Source of the DNA: Allium sativum
Taxonomy: Eukaryota; Streptophyta; Magnoliopsida; Asparagales; Amaryllidaceae
Reading direction: 5' to 3'
NCBI GenBank assembly: GCA_030737875.1
Contig: CM060926.1
Span: 165,241,579-165,305,578, forward strand
DNA: 64,000 bases
A program made the position numbers and the translations under genes. Positions 11,102-22,526 of the stretch are shown here, one piece after another; position 1 is the first letter of the stretch; each line of letters begins with the position of its first letter. The notes beneath the pieces were generated by a model, which made no database searches, was not told the origin of the DNA, and was given only the letters and a program-made list of their open reading frames with translations.

Positions 11102-14100
11102 CGCGTATCCTATAATCAAGTGCTATAAAAAACACAACATACACCTTACTCCAATCCAGAATATTCTTTTATTCAAATATTCACATTTTTAGGGAATGGT
11201 TCCCATTAATTTTATCAAAGATAATTTCTTTTAAAATTAATCTTAAATCTTCCTTTGGATATCCATTTCAAAAGATTTTATATCTTTCCACAATTCTAAA
11301 CCAAATTAAGGTTTATCAACTAGTCGGGATTATCGAGCCTTACCGAAGTAATAATTTGTTTTATTTCGCAATCCCAACCTATTCATCCCATGGAGCAAAA
11401 CTGGTAACACTCCATATCTAACACCACGGTTTTATCGGTAAATTTAGTTACCATTTCACGTTCAAATCTAATTAAAGATTTAACTATCGCTTGGAGCAAA
11501 ACTGGTGATACTCCATTCTCGATCATTTCCCAAATTTGATAATTTAAATTATCACATTCACATTTCAATCTAATTAAAGATTCATTAAAACTCCACTTAG
11601 TTTTAATCTTCCAACAATCATTATTTAATGATTACTTAATTTTGGAAAATCAAACATGCCGCATCCATTATCTACACCATGCCACTAATTTCTGCCGATA
11701 TATAACCTCTAAGCTCGTACGTCTCAAAGAAGGGTGTTAAGCAAGAGAATAATTTCTCCGCCACCAAACAGATAAATATTTAGCAGAGATCAACAATACG
11801 GTTCGAAATACAATGTTAGACATGTAATCCTGTCTTTAACTGGGTTAAAGAACTAATGTCGTTTAAAACACAGTTCACGATAAACCCAAAATCACATTCC
11901 ATTAATTATGGAATCTTCACGGAAAAACAGATCAATATATAATCGATATCAATTTTCGTATCCGACTAATAATATAAATGAAATAATGACAAAGCCTTTT
12001 AAATTCCATATATATTAACAGTCTTCCTCCACAAAAGCTCACTTCGATTATTACAATATCGAATTCCATTCAATCCCAATTTATTTTATTAAAATGGAAA
12101 ACTTTACTTTTGAAAATTTCCATTTAAATCTTAATAAAAATATTTATAAATTCCCTATCACATTTCACTGTTAATTGGGTTAAAGAACAAATTTCGTTTA
12201 AAACATAGTTCACGATAAACCCACAATCAACTTTCAATTCAATTCCAATTAATTAATTGGTAAACTTCACTAAATCTTAATTAAAAGATTTATTCTTATC
12301 CCAACTGGGTTTAAGAACAGTGTTAATAAAGACACCATTCACGACATACCCAAAATCCAATTTAATATTAAATATAAGACTCTGAATAGAAATTATATCG
12401 GCTTATATTCAATATCAAATTCTGAAACTAACGGATATTATATTGGGAATAACGATATTTGTATCTTCCAAATTCCCATAACAATATCCATATAACCACG
12501 GAATCCAATATCAAAATATTCCGAAGATTATTTCCATTCCAATTTATTCGTTGGAAAATTTTGGTTATTCTAAAACCATTTCAAATCCAATTTATTAATT
12601 TAGAAACCAGTGGAATATTATACTAGTTGATAACTAGTTCATTTGGATACAAATATATTTTTATCTTTACGAACGTGGAATTTTACATTCAAATTCTTTC
12701 CAAATCATTTTTTTGATTTTACACAAATTATTAATAATTTTAATAATTTTATTAAGGCCCTTTCAGTTGATTTCCATAAACGGTCATCGAACTGCTTTTA
12801 CAACGAACTTTTCCAAATTTGATTTGGACATAATTCCAAATCCAACTGTTAGATTTCAAATATCTTATATTCATTGGAAATCCCTTTTCGATACGAAAGG
12901 TTCCGATTTAAGGAGAATCCGACAGTCGGATCTCCCGTAATGTCAATTCTAAGTCAATGGTCGAAATTCGCGAACGGTCACAGCGCGGCGCGTTCTATTC
13001 ATGCCATTAAATATATATATTATATATAGTTCATCGATTTCCATTTAAAACGTATTTTATAAATCGTTTATAAATTCGTTTTAAAACGATTCTAACTTCA
13101 TTTTCTATTTTAAATCAAAATTGAATATTCCATATCATTAAAATATTAAAATGATAATATTTTCATAATATCATATTTTGAAATCATTTCTTTTTCGATA
13201 TTCATTATAAAAATGAATAAAATTGATATAAATATCGTTCACGTTAAAATGGTGCAAATCTAATCAACACGGCTTCACTCATTGCAATATTTTCGGGTCC
13301 ATCCCAAATCGGACATCAAAATCATATTTTAATCCTTTACTGAATATTATTTTAAAATATTCCTTATTTTAAAATATTCATTATTTAAAAATATTCTTCA
13401 TTCCTAAATTGGAATCAAACCCAATCAATTGCCATATAATTTTATTTATATGATTTCATACAACGCATGTATATAACAACAATCAAAACCAATCAACCAT
13501 CATCCAGGGTGCATCAAACAACTGCATAAGCATTAAATATAAATAATTAACGCTCACAACAGTCCGTCAACCAATTGATTGACATATAACTAAACAATTG
13601 GGATTAGTGCACCTAAATATCATCCCAATACCCGTGTAGGGTTTCAACCATCAAATAATAATAATTATTTGTGCACTTGGCCGATGTGTAAAAATTATCA
13701 TCCCAGTCGATATCACAAAAATAGGCGAGCATAAACAAGTCGTCCGACTTGTAAATGGATGTGTAAAATTATTTTTAACTATCCAATAAATATATAGAAT
13801 TTTATAACTTTAAGTATAAAATTCTATACAACGCCTAAATAATTTTATTCATCGCAGATATAAACTAAAAATAATATTTTTAGCGAACCAGTATTTATTC
13901 CATTACAAAGCCATTTTATATATCTCATATATGTGTTAAAAATAATATTTTTAACTAGCTATTAATTTTTTTCTAACACATTTTAGAAAATTTCGACAGC
14001 ATAACGGCGCGATATTAAAACCGAAATAAGGTATAGCCTTATCCCTCGCCTAATACTGGCTCGCACCATACACAAACCAATTCCAATCAATTCACAATCA

Positions 14101-14346
14101 ATCCACAACCAATTTTACAATCGACATCCAAATTTCCACAATACAATCCAAATCAAACAACATGGTTTGTACAATAAATAGTGTCGGGGGATACTAAGCC
14201 CTATTTGCATCCTAAAATATTTTTAACTGTAAAATAATTTGAGTGAGAAGGTGTTCTCACTTTTGGTTTACACTCCGTCATTCTTTAGTGGACGATTTGG
14301 ATTCCGTTCTGCTTCCCGTCAGTTCCATCGCAATCTGTTTCATGCG

Positions 14347-14758
14347 GCTTATGATAAAAATCACATTTTTAACCAACGATCTTTATAAATAAAAATCAAA
14401 TTTTTATTACGCTATATGTATATATATATCACATTTTTATCTATAATATGTATATATAAAAATCATATTTTTATAATACTATTTCTATTTTTAAAAACAA
14501 TGCTTTTTCTATTTTAAAAACATTGCTATTTTTATTTTCAAAAACATATGTATAAAAATCATATTTTTATTTTAAAAGTAGACATATATAAAAATCATAT
14601 TTTTATATCGCTATTATATATATGAAAATCATATTTTTATATCGCTATTATATATATGAAAATAATATTTTTATATCGCTATTATATATATAAAAATCAT
14701 ATTTTTATATTGCTATTATATATATAAAAATCATATTTTTATATCGCTATTATATATA
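14347..14758. repeat. Palindromic AT-rich array, first half
   Basis: Repeats of ATAAAAAT, CAT, ATTTTTAT joined by ATCGCTATTATAT, about 32 bp per unit. The array is split by the insertion at 14759-18320 and resumes at 18321. The uninterrupted homologue is 28321-28915. Confidence 0.85.
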
Positions 14759-14770
14759 CCAGTACGGAGG

Positions 14771-14787
14771 CACGTCCGTTGGACGTG
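14771..14787 (-). other. Helitron-like 3' terminal hairpin
   Basis: CACGTCC (14771-14777), loop GTT, GGACGTG (14781-14787). On the minus strand the element end CTGG follows 12 bases later, the usual spacing of a Helitron 3' end. Confidence 0.7.
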
Positions 14788-16252
14788 TGCATAAAAATGT
14801 TTAAGTGTAGCATACGGTGCCTGAAGCAATCTAGGAAAATAACTGTAGTAAATATTGTGCGCTAGATGAATAAAAATAAGTTTAAGTAGAAGTTGGTTGA
14901 AACGCAAGCAACATGAAAACATTCATATTTCATTTTATTAATAATGTAAAACGTAACATATTAACAAAAAAATATGTTACAGTAAAATACAATGTTTTTG
15001 TGCGTGAAATGCAGTAAGGTTGTTTAACCATGTTATGAAAGAAAGATACAGTATTGAACAATTAGTATACACACAGGACAAAAGAAAGTTGAACAAATGA
15101 ACAAAAATCATTAATTATAGGACAGTAACAGATGGTGTTGCAGTATTGAAGAAAAAGAATGCTTCCTTGCTCTGCGTTGTCATAGAGGAGTTGCTAAATG
15201 CTTGTGTCCATTTAATCACCATTAGCTGTACTCGTATACATTTGACATTTCAGACTGCCTGTTCATTTACACTACCAATAATGTTCTTCTGTCGATGCAA
15301 GTTGTCTGCTTGTTGGATTTGTATCCAGATCAAGCAACCAATTTTCAGCAGCACAGAAAACTGCATAAACAATATAAAATGCCAAATTAGCTAAGCTTGA
15401 ATTGTTCTATGGTGTTGATGTTTAGATGCGGTGGTTTTAGCTGAATTCACCGATGTTGCAACATGCAGAACAATGCTGTTAATGGTTTAAAAATAAGTTT
15501 GTTCACGGACCATATTGCCAATTTTTGAAGAAAAACAAACAAATACTTTATTGCATGTTAAGTGATCTACTGTCAGAGAAGATAGGTAACATAAGAAATC
15601 AAGGATGTCAGTCAAAAAAATGTATTAAAATCGCTAGTTTGAAGGGAAAAAATTGATTTATTCTCAGCCAATATGGCATTAAAATAGTAGAAATATATCC
15701 AAACAACTGTGACATCTTCACATCTTCTAATATAAAACCAAAATCTACACAAGTGGAAAGGAAGAAGCTAATTAGGTACTTAAAGTGGAAAATTATTATT
15801 CAAAGATATAGAGAACAAATACTACAACATGTATGAGATTAAAAAACACATGAATCAAGGAGAAATAAGTAGAGAATGTAGTCACATATCTATGTAGAAG
15901 AAGACAATCTAGAAAGAGAAATATATTCAATATAATTAACCACACCATACCACAATTTAAGTGGTAGAAAAAAGGTAAGAAAGATAAATATGGATGGGAA
16001 TATTTCAATTACCATCCATAGTATCTGACAAATATGTTTTTGTTTGTAACAAATAGCTTAAAAATGGAAATTCGGTAAATATTAGGTAAGTGTCCAATGT
16101 TTGGAAAAGCGAATTTATAATAGCAAGAGTAAGAGAAAAAGCGGAAACGCATTTGAACTTATTATTATAAACCTGAGCACAACAATGAGGTGCCAACGTT
16201 TTGATACCATCATTACTGGAAGTTCTATTAATTGTCTAATATACATTGGTTC

Positions 16253-17305
16253 TTGCAAAAAAATTAAATTTCTATATGTAAGAGTTTTCCATTAAACTAT
16301 TTATGTATTTGACAGCTAAAAGTATGAATTAAAAAAAAAACTTCATGTAACTTAAATAAATGTTGCATACCATTTTAGTGATCAATATAAAAATTGTCCA
16401 CAATGTCAGCAAAGGACCCATCATAAAATCCATTAATCAATTTGTTTGATAAGGCAATCAAGTAAAAGACCTATTTTTAGGAACTACTTGAATATTTGGT
16501 AACTATCAATCAATATATAAGTGATTAAATATGTATAGAGACATAGTGCTTGAAACTTGTATAGAGTTTAGTCATTCTAAAAAAAATGTTATGGTGAACA
16601 GGGCCTTGTTTGCAAAAAAATGAGATTTTATATGTAAGAGGTTGTCAGACCATTTACGTGTTTGGCAGCTAAAAATTCTACAAAATTAAACATTATTTAA
16701 TATAAATAAATGTATCATATGATTTTAGTGATCGAAATTGTGGAAGTAACATTTAAACATATGTGGCAGTATATACATCAAAAAATCAAATAATCAATCT
16801 ATTTAGTGAAACATATCAATAGATAAATGCTTCGCACTATCAGAAAAGGACCCATCATAAAATCAAGTAATCAATTTTTTCGATAAAGCAGTATTGTCGA
16901 AGGTTTATTAAAGGCAACTGCTTGAAATTTTGGCAAATATCAATGATCAAATAAGTGGATAAATATGTACAGTAAGGGTTTGTTTGCAAAAATTTAAGAT
17001 TTTGTTATGTATTTGGCAAATGAAAATGTTACAAAATGTAAACGTCATTTTATATAAATAAATGTATCACATCATTTTAGTGATCAAAATAGTGGAAAAA
17101 AGTATAAATATATATGGCAGTATATATCAAAAAATCAAGTAATAGTAAAATAGCCATGTAAAGACTTATCTATGGAAACTACATGAAGATTTAATAAGTA
17201 TCAATCATAAAATAATTGATTTAAAATATATACAATGGTTTTAATTCACATAGAGTTCGGTTAATATCAAAAAAATTAGTATAGTGAGAATAGGGTTTTG
17301 TTTGA
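16253..17305. repeat. Three diverged tandem repeats of about 350 bp
   Basis: Units start at about 16253, 16610 and 16983, each opening with TTTGCAAAAA and containing TTTTAGTGATC; the first two also share AAAGGACCCATCATAAAATC. They lie inside the Helitron-like element. Confidence 0.75.
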
Positions 17306-17318
17306 TGACTAAATAATG

Positions 17319-17905
17319 TTATCCATTAGGCCTCAAACCCAAAATTTAAACCTAACTCAAACATAAGTTAAATCAAGAGAATAGGAAGCAATTTACCTAA
17401 CTAACAACAGGTGGCAACCTCGCCGATCTTTAGCGTTAAGCCCAAATTTCAGATCCAATTGTAGAGGTAATCGACTCAAAGACATGTCAAATTAAGCTAT
17501 CCATCAGACCTGTAACCACAAATGTAAACACAACTGAAACCTAAGTTAAATCAATAGAGTTGGAAGTAGTTTACCTAACAAATAGCAGTTGGGAACATCT
17601 TTGATCATCAACACAAACCCAAATTTCTAAATCAGAAGGGACATCAAACCTGAAATCCCAAATTTCAGACATAATTACAGAGCTAATTGGTCGGAAAAAG
17701 AAGCGACATAGAACCTCAAACCCAAAATAAAACCTAATTGAAACATACGTAAATTAGACATATAAGATTAGCAAGATGTTTACCAAAGTAACAGCAGCAG
17801 GTAACGTCGGCAACTTTCACGGAAAACCCCAAAAATGAAAATAAGAAAGATGAATAAATCAAGCCAGGTTGAGGATACGGATCCAATTTCAAGAAGAATT
17901 GATAC
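17319..17905. repeat. Three diverged tandem repeats of about 180-205 bp
   Basis: Units start at about 17319, 17497 and 17702, sharing words such as AAACCCAAA, AAGTTAAATCAA and TTTACC, plus a variant of AACAGCAG. They are close to the 5' end of the Helitron-like element. Confidence 0.65.
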
Positions 17906-18320
17906 CGATTTAGAAGATAATGCAGTCCAATAAGCATAGGAGGCCAATCATTACGTTAAGCGCTAAATTGTAAACTCTCATGGTTGGAGATGAATTCAGA
18001 TCCAAGGTCATGGAAGGCGGTAAATTGATGGAGGGCTCAGGAGAGTTAGTTAGCGTATTAGAGGGGTTAATGGAGAAGAAAAGAGCGAAGGAAGAAGTGA
18101 GTTTTTATTGGAGCGAAAATGTAGAAAAATGGAAAGACGAGAGAAGTGGGAAGAACCAAAGAAAGATAGATAGGGGTTGAAGCTTTAGTGGGTTAAAAAG
18201 AATGACACATAAACCCCTCATTTTCTTTTTTGTTACTAAGTGTTTCGTACAGATATGACTGGTTATTTGGGAAGATCGAAAAAGCTTCACCACCATCAAG
18301 TATTCCTATTATTATAAAGA

Positions 18321-18560
18321 TATATATATATATATAAATCATATATTTATATTGTTATTATATATATATAAATCAAATTTTTATATCGCTATTATATATA
18401 TATATATAAATCATATTTTTATGTCGCTATTATATATATAAAAATCATATTTTTATATCGTTATTATATGTATAAAATTCATATTTTTATATCGCTATTA
18501 TGTATACAAAAATCATATTTTTATATCGCTATAATATAACTAAAGAAATCATATTTTTAC
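18321..18560. repeat. Palindromic AT-rich array, second half
   Basis: Continuation of the array at 14347-14758 after the insertion, with the same AAAAATCATATTTTTAT core and TA-rich linkers. Confidence 0.8.
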
Positions 18561-18619
18561 ATATGCTATATATAATTAAAACTGAAAATAAAATTCAATT
18601 CGAATTTACTTACATTGAA

Positions 18620-18961
18620 TCGGCTGACGAGGTAGAGCAAGGGGGCGTGTGGGTGCTGAAGATCGTCGGCGGTCGTGGCAGGGCAGTGTGGGGGTGGCGG
18701 TGGCGATTTTTCCAGTGGGTTGGGGTTGTGAAGAGAGATGGAGAGAGGAGGGACGACGCGGGGGCTGGTGAGGTTCGCTGGGCTTGGGGAGGCGGCGCGA
18801 TGGTCTGCAAAGGTCAGAGGTGGGGTGGCGGCGGCGGCGATAAAGGGGGGCGACAATCGATTTGGGGGGAAACAGTTTTTTTCAATTTTAGGGGGGCGGG
18901 TTTTCTGTAACGAGATTTAGGGTTAAGCGGAGTGAAGGGGTTATATATATATATATATATA
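18620..18961 (-). promoter_or_regulatory. GC-rich leader and TA-rich promoter region of the left LTR
   Basis: A strongly G-rich plus strand (C-rich on the transcribed strand) at 18636-18905 followed by a TA run at 18941-18961 that could act as TATA box for minus-strand transcription. The homologous block is 28985-29320. Proline- and serine-rich minus-strand frames here are not conserved in frame between the two LTRs, so no protein is called. Confidence 0.5.
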
Positions 18962-19845
18962 TTAATAAAAAAAATTAATTTCCAAAAAGTTGATTTTTTT
19001 TAATTCCATCTCCAAATCGAACCCAATGACTGTCGCCCCTAGCTAATTACCCCCATTTCGGACACAATAGGATATGTCCCCTAAGCTTATTTGACTGTTT
19101 CGATCAGTTTTCCCTTAAATTAAAATATAAATCAATATATCGTTCAAAATTGATTTTAACGTACATTTTAATTTACCGAGGCCACGTACTGGCTCCAAAA
19201 ATTCCAGAAAAATAAATCTAGCTATGTTTTGACAATACAGTCCTAACAAAACTAATTTCATCGAATTTGGAGACCGTTTGAAAAATGGTCATTTTCCAGT
19301 CGATTAAATTCAAACTGAAATTACCAAACACGTTTAAATTCACCACGCTCACATATTATATCCAAAAATTATGAAATTTTAAACCGTGCAATAATTTTAC
19401 ATTCTGAATCCAACAAAAGTGATTTCGTCAAAAATGGAGGTCATTTGCAAAATGCTATTTCTAAGGGCTATATATTATATTAAATTCCATAGCGACTATT
19501 TTAAATTTTAAACTGGACTTATCTTTCAATTTATATTATGAAATCTGATTTTTTTTCACATCCATTAGAAAGATAAAATCAAACAGATTCAAACATTTCT
19601 GGTTTTACTGAAATCGGATTTATTTTGAATCCTTTACATTCATTTGAAATTTAAAATCGAATTTTCAAACTACCGCGCCATTTCAGGCTCATTTTATAAT
19701 TAAAATAAATTTATTCATTCTAACTTCGATTTAAATAAATTTTTAGTCGTTATAAATTTAAAATAAATCATTTTAAATATGCAAAATCCATTAAAATATC
19801 TAAAATAAAAATTTCAAATTGGTTCTGAAAATCCGGGTTGTTACA

Positions 19846-19858
19846 ATCTCCCCCACTT
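19846..19858 (-). other. Polypurine tract
   Basis: On the minus strand AAGTGGGGGAGAT directly before the LTR end TGTAACAACCCGG. It is preceded by a CGAGGACGAAAAG word typical of the end of Tekay-type internal regions. It primes plus-strand DNA synthesis in this element class. Confidence 0.85.
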
Positions 19859-20832
19859 AAAATCTTTTCGTCCTCGAAAAGGAATGGAGCTGAAAGTTAT
19901 TTAACCAACCAACTCAACTTTCATTCTGCCTTTCATTCTTCAACTTTTCTAACACCCTAAATTTTCGAAAAATTTCGCCATAACCTCATTTGTACGGGGG
20001 AACCTTTAAAACCGCAACTTGCCTCATAGGGCCCTCATCAATCTAAAAGAAAAAGCCAATCGACTCATAAAATCATCAAAACCCAAGAAATACAGTAAAC
20101 ATGTACCTATTTGTCGGGCACACAATTTTATTTCTCTTCTTAGCTTCCACGCTATGACCTGTTCATTGCATATACATGTACATATATGCAATTTCAAACA
20201 ATTTTCAATTCAGTTCAATATTTGAATTCGATTTGGCTTAATTTACCATTTTAATCTCTTATTGGTTTTGTTATTTTAGTTAGTCAAACTAATTATCATA
20301 CAATACAAACAGCAATCAATTAGTCAATTATCTTTTCAAATATTTTTTTTTATATATATATCCAAAAATCATATTTTTTTAATGCCAAGTCACCACAATA
20401 TACTCTAACTAAGGTTTTGGTTCTCACACCAGTCAATTGGAAATATATAGATATCCCACTTTCGAAACTCGAAAATAAATACTAGTGGTGGTATAATTCA
20501 TCATCAGAATCATGCCCGGGCGACTAGAGTGTGATTCTATATCTATCTAGTATCTGAGGCTTCGAATATACATCTCGTCATGCATATACTCAAAATCTAC
20601 CTATACTAGATTGTCTAAATTCAATTTAAAATAAAATATTCAAATACGAATAATTGATATAAAATTTTAAAAATAAATTTAATTTCAAAAATAACACTCT
20701 TCTCACCCATTCTAGGATACTACTGATCCTATCTCTAACAAGTCATTCTTATTGGATATTACTAATCCCATCTCTAATGAATTCTTTCGTTCGGTTCTAA
20801 TGTGTATTGTTCTCGAGCTCTATAAAACCAAA

Positions 20833-20844
20833 GCTCTGATACCA
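20833..20844 (-). promoter_or_regulatory. Primer binding site for initiator tRNA-Met
   Basis: GCTCTGATACCA on the plus strand, two bases before the LTR that opens TGAAACGATCTG at 20847. The LTR start has drifted from the usual TGTAACGACC. Confidence 0.9.
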
Positions 20845-22484
20845 ACTGAAACGATCTGAAATCCCTCTATCTCCGAAGAGAAGGAAGAAGGCGGATTGAA
20901 TTCAGAACAAGACTAATCAGAATGAAAACAGAAGAACGTTTCATTGCTATTACAACAATTTACATCAGAGTATATAACAGAGTATGAATAAATATTATAC
21001 ATCAGAAAAATATCAGAAATTTCAATTACATTAGCAGCGGAAAAATAATACATAACACAACTAAAAGAAATACACGGATACAAAGCTTTTCGAATTTAGC
21101 TCCAGCTGTAAATCCAGGATCCTGGAAAAAAAATATTTGCAGAAACCCAACTACTAGCTGCCCGTGTGGAAAATAGGGGCACCCAGAGTTTAGGTTAAAA
21201 CAATAAACTCCAGGACAGTCATGTGACTGGTGTGAGAACTAAAACAGTTATTTAAAACTTTGCTTTAAAAATAAAGTAAATCTAGAGACCACACCGTATA
21301 ACACGGAACGGGTTTTCTCCCAAGAATACCAGTGCATAAACGGTTATAAACAGCGCAATGTTTTTTGGGAAAATGAAGCAATTATAAGACTCAGGTCCCA
21401 TCACACAATGCAATGCAAGACGGAGGATAAAGTTTTCCCTTATAATAGCCAAACATGCTTGGAACGTTTAAAACAAATCATTTGATATTACTATAAGTGT
21501 ATAGTGTCAAAATCAACTTCAAGTATAAATGTATCAATCATAGACGGCATGGTTACCATATATCATGTCGCCATACTAGGCTCTACAAATAAAACTGAAA
21601 TGTCACGTATTGGAAATTGGATTTCCATCATGAGTCGAGGCCAGGGATGGCTCCTCACCGATTCAAGACACTCTAGCAAAGGCCTTAGGATCCCCCACAG
21701 TGAATCCTTGGGTGCTTCAGGGCTGGTCCTCCCTTACGTTTGAGGATTAGTTATTCCTAAACACACGTTTCCCGATCCTATTGTACTTATCCCTCGGCCC
21801 CGTTGTGACCGATATATTTGAGGCGTCTCGCTATCCATCATCCACATAGGTAAAAAAAAATGTCTGGGCTCCATACCATGACACCACCCATAGCCAGAAA
21901 GAAACGTCGTGCACTCCCTGCAGTCCGATCCCCTTTTTGACTCATATCGAGGTGTGGGGCTCGCGAATTAAAGCCATACACAAAGCTATGTTATTTAAAG
22001 TCGTGCTTTAATCATCAACCACAAGACTCTGCTTTTCAGCAAAAGCCTTGATCATTTGCATCTCAGTATGCCACACTAACAATTCCCGCCATGCGACTGA
22101 TGTCTATCGATATATAACCTCTAAGCTTGTACGTCTCAGAGAAGGGTGTTAAGCAAGAGAATAAATTCTCCACCACCGAACTGATATATATATATTTAAT
22201 AGAAATCAATCAACACAGAATAAAATCCAATGTCAGACACACATCCATTTACTAGTTCGTTCTGGGTTCGAATGAAACCGGAGGCACCTTATTCCTCGTC
22301 TAATATGTCCAATACAGGAGTGAGGTCCTTGCATATCCGGTCGATCTCCAAGTACATCTGGATGATCACCACTTATTACCTTGTCTTGGGTGTACAGCCC
22401 AATCAAGACATCAGTAATTATCCAAACGATGTGAAGATCTCCGGTCTTCAACCACCATCTTCATCGTCGACTTATCGTCGAATC

Positions 22485-22526
22485 AATTATTCAGAATGGG
22501 TATAAACCCGACCTTTCCGAATAATT
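22485..22526. other. Hairpin with compensated stem, copy 2
   Basis: AATTATTC (22485-22492) pairs with GAATAATT (22519-22526); an inner GGGT/ACCC pair extends it. See the copies at 11060 and 56968. Confidence 0.75.

Larger units (their letters stand above)
14759..18320 (-). mobile_element. Non-autonomous Helitron-like element
   Basis: On the minus strand the element begins TCTTTATAATAATAGG (right end, 18320) and ends CTGG (left end, 14759), with a 7-bp hairpin 12 bases before that end. It is flanked by A and T on the proper sides and makes no target duplication, as known for Helitrons. The homologous LTR at 28321-28915 lacks it, which confirms insertion. It has no Rep/helicase coding sequence. 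Short open frames (15146-15394, 15796-16196, 17980-18180) are unsupported. Internal tandem repeats occupy 16253-17905. Bases 14790-16250 and 17905-18300 are low-complexity non-coding sequence in which I recognise nothing. Confidence 0.7.
10778..19845 (-). repeat. Left LTR (family 2), interrupted
   Basis: Collinear with 22203-30117 apart from a 3.56-kb insertion at 14759-18320. It ends ATCCGGGTTGTTACA and is followed by the polypurine tract. Within it: a compensated hairpin (11060-11101), an AAAAATCATATTTTT-type array (14347-14758 and 18321-18560), a GC-rich leader (18620-18905), a TA-rich box (18941-18961) and U3 (18965-19845). No protein gene is supported. Confidence 0.8.
19846..20846 (-). 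other. Non-coding internal region of the long-LTR element
   Basis: One kb between two LTRs, with a polypurine tract at the left and a primer binding site at the right. I find no gag, protease, RT or integrase motif. The frame at 20019-20225 has no recognisable domain. An AT-rich stretch fills 20200-20700. Confidence 0.75.

Noticed and set aside
18566..18910. Proline/serine-rich minus-strand and glycine-rich plus-strand frames
   Set aside because: The homologous copy at 28924-29250 shifts frame relative to it; composition alone explains the open frames.
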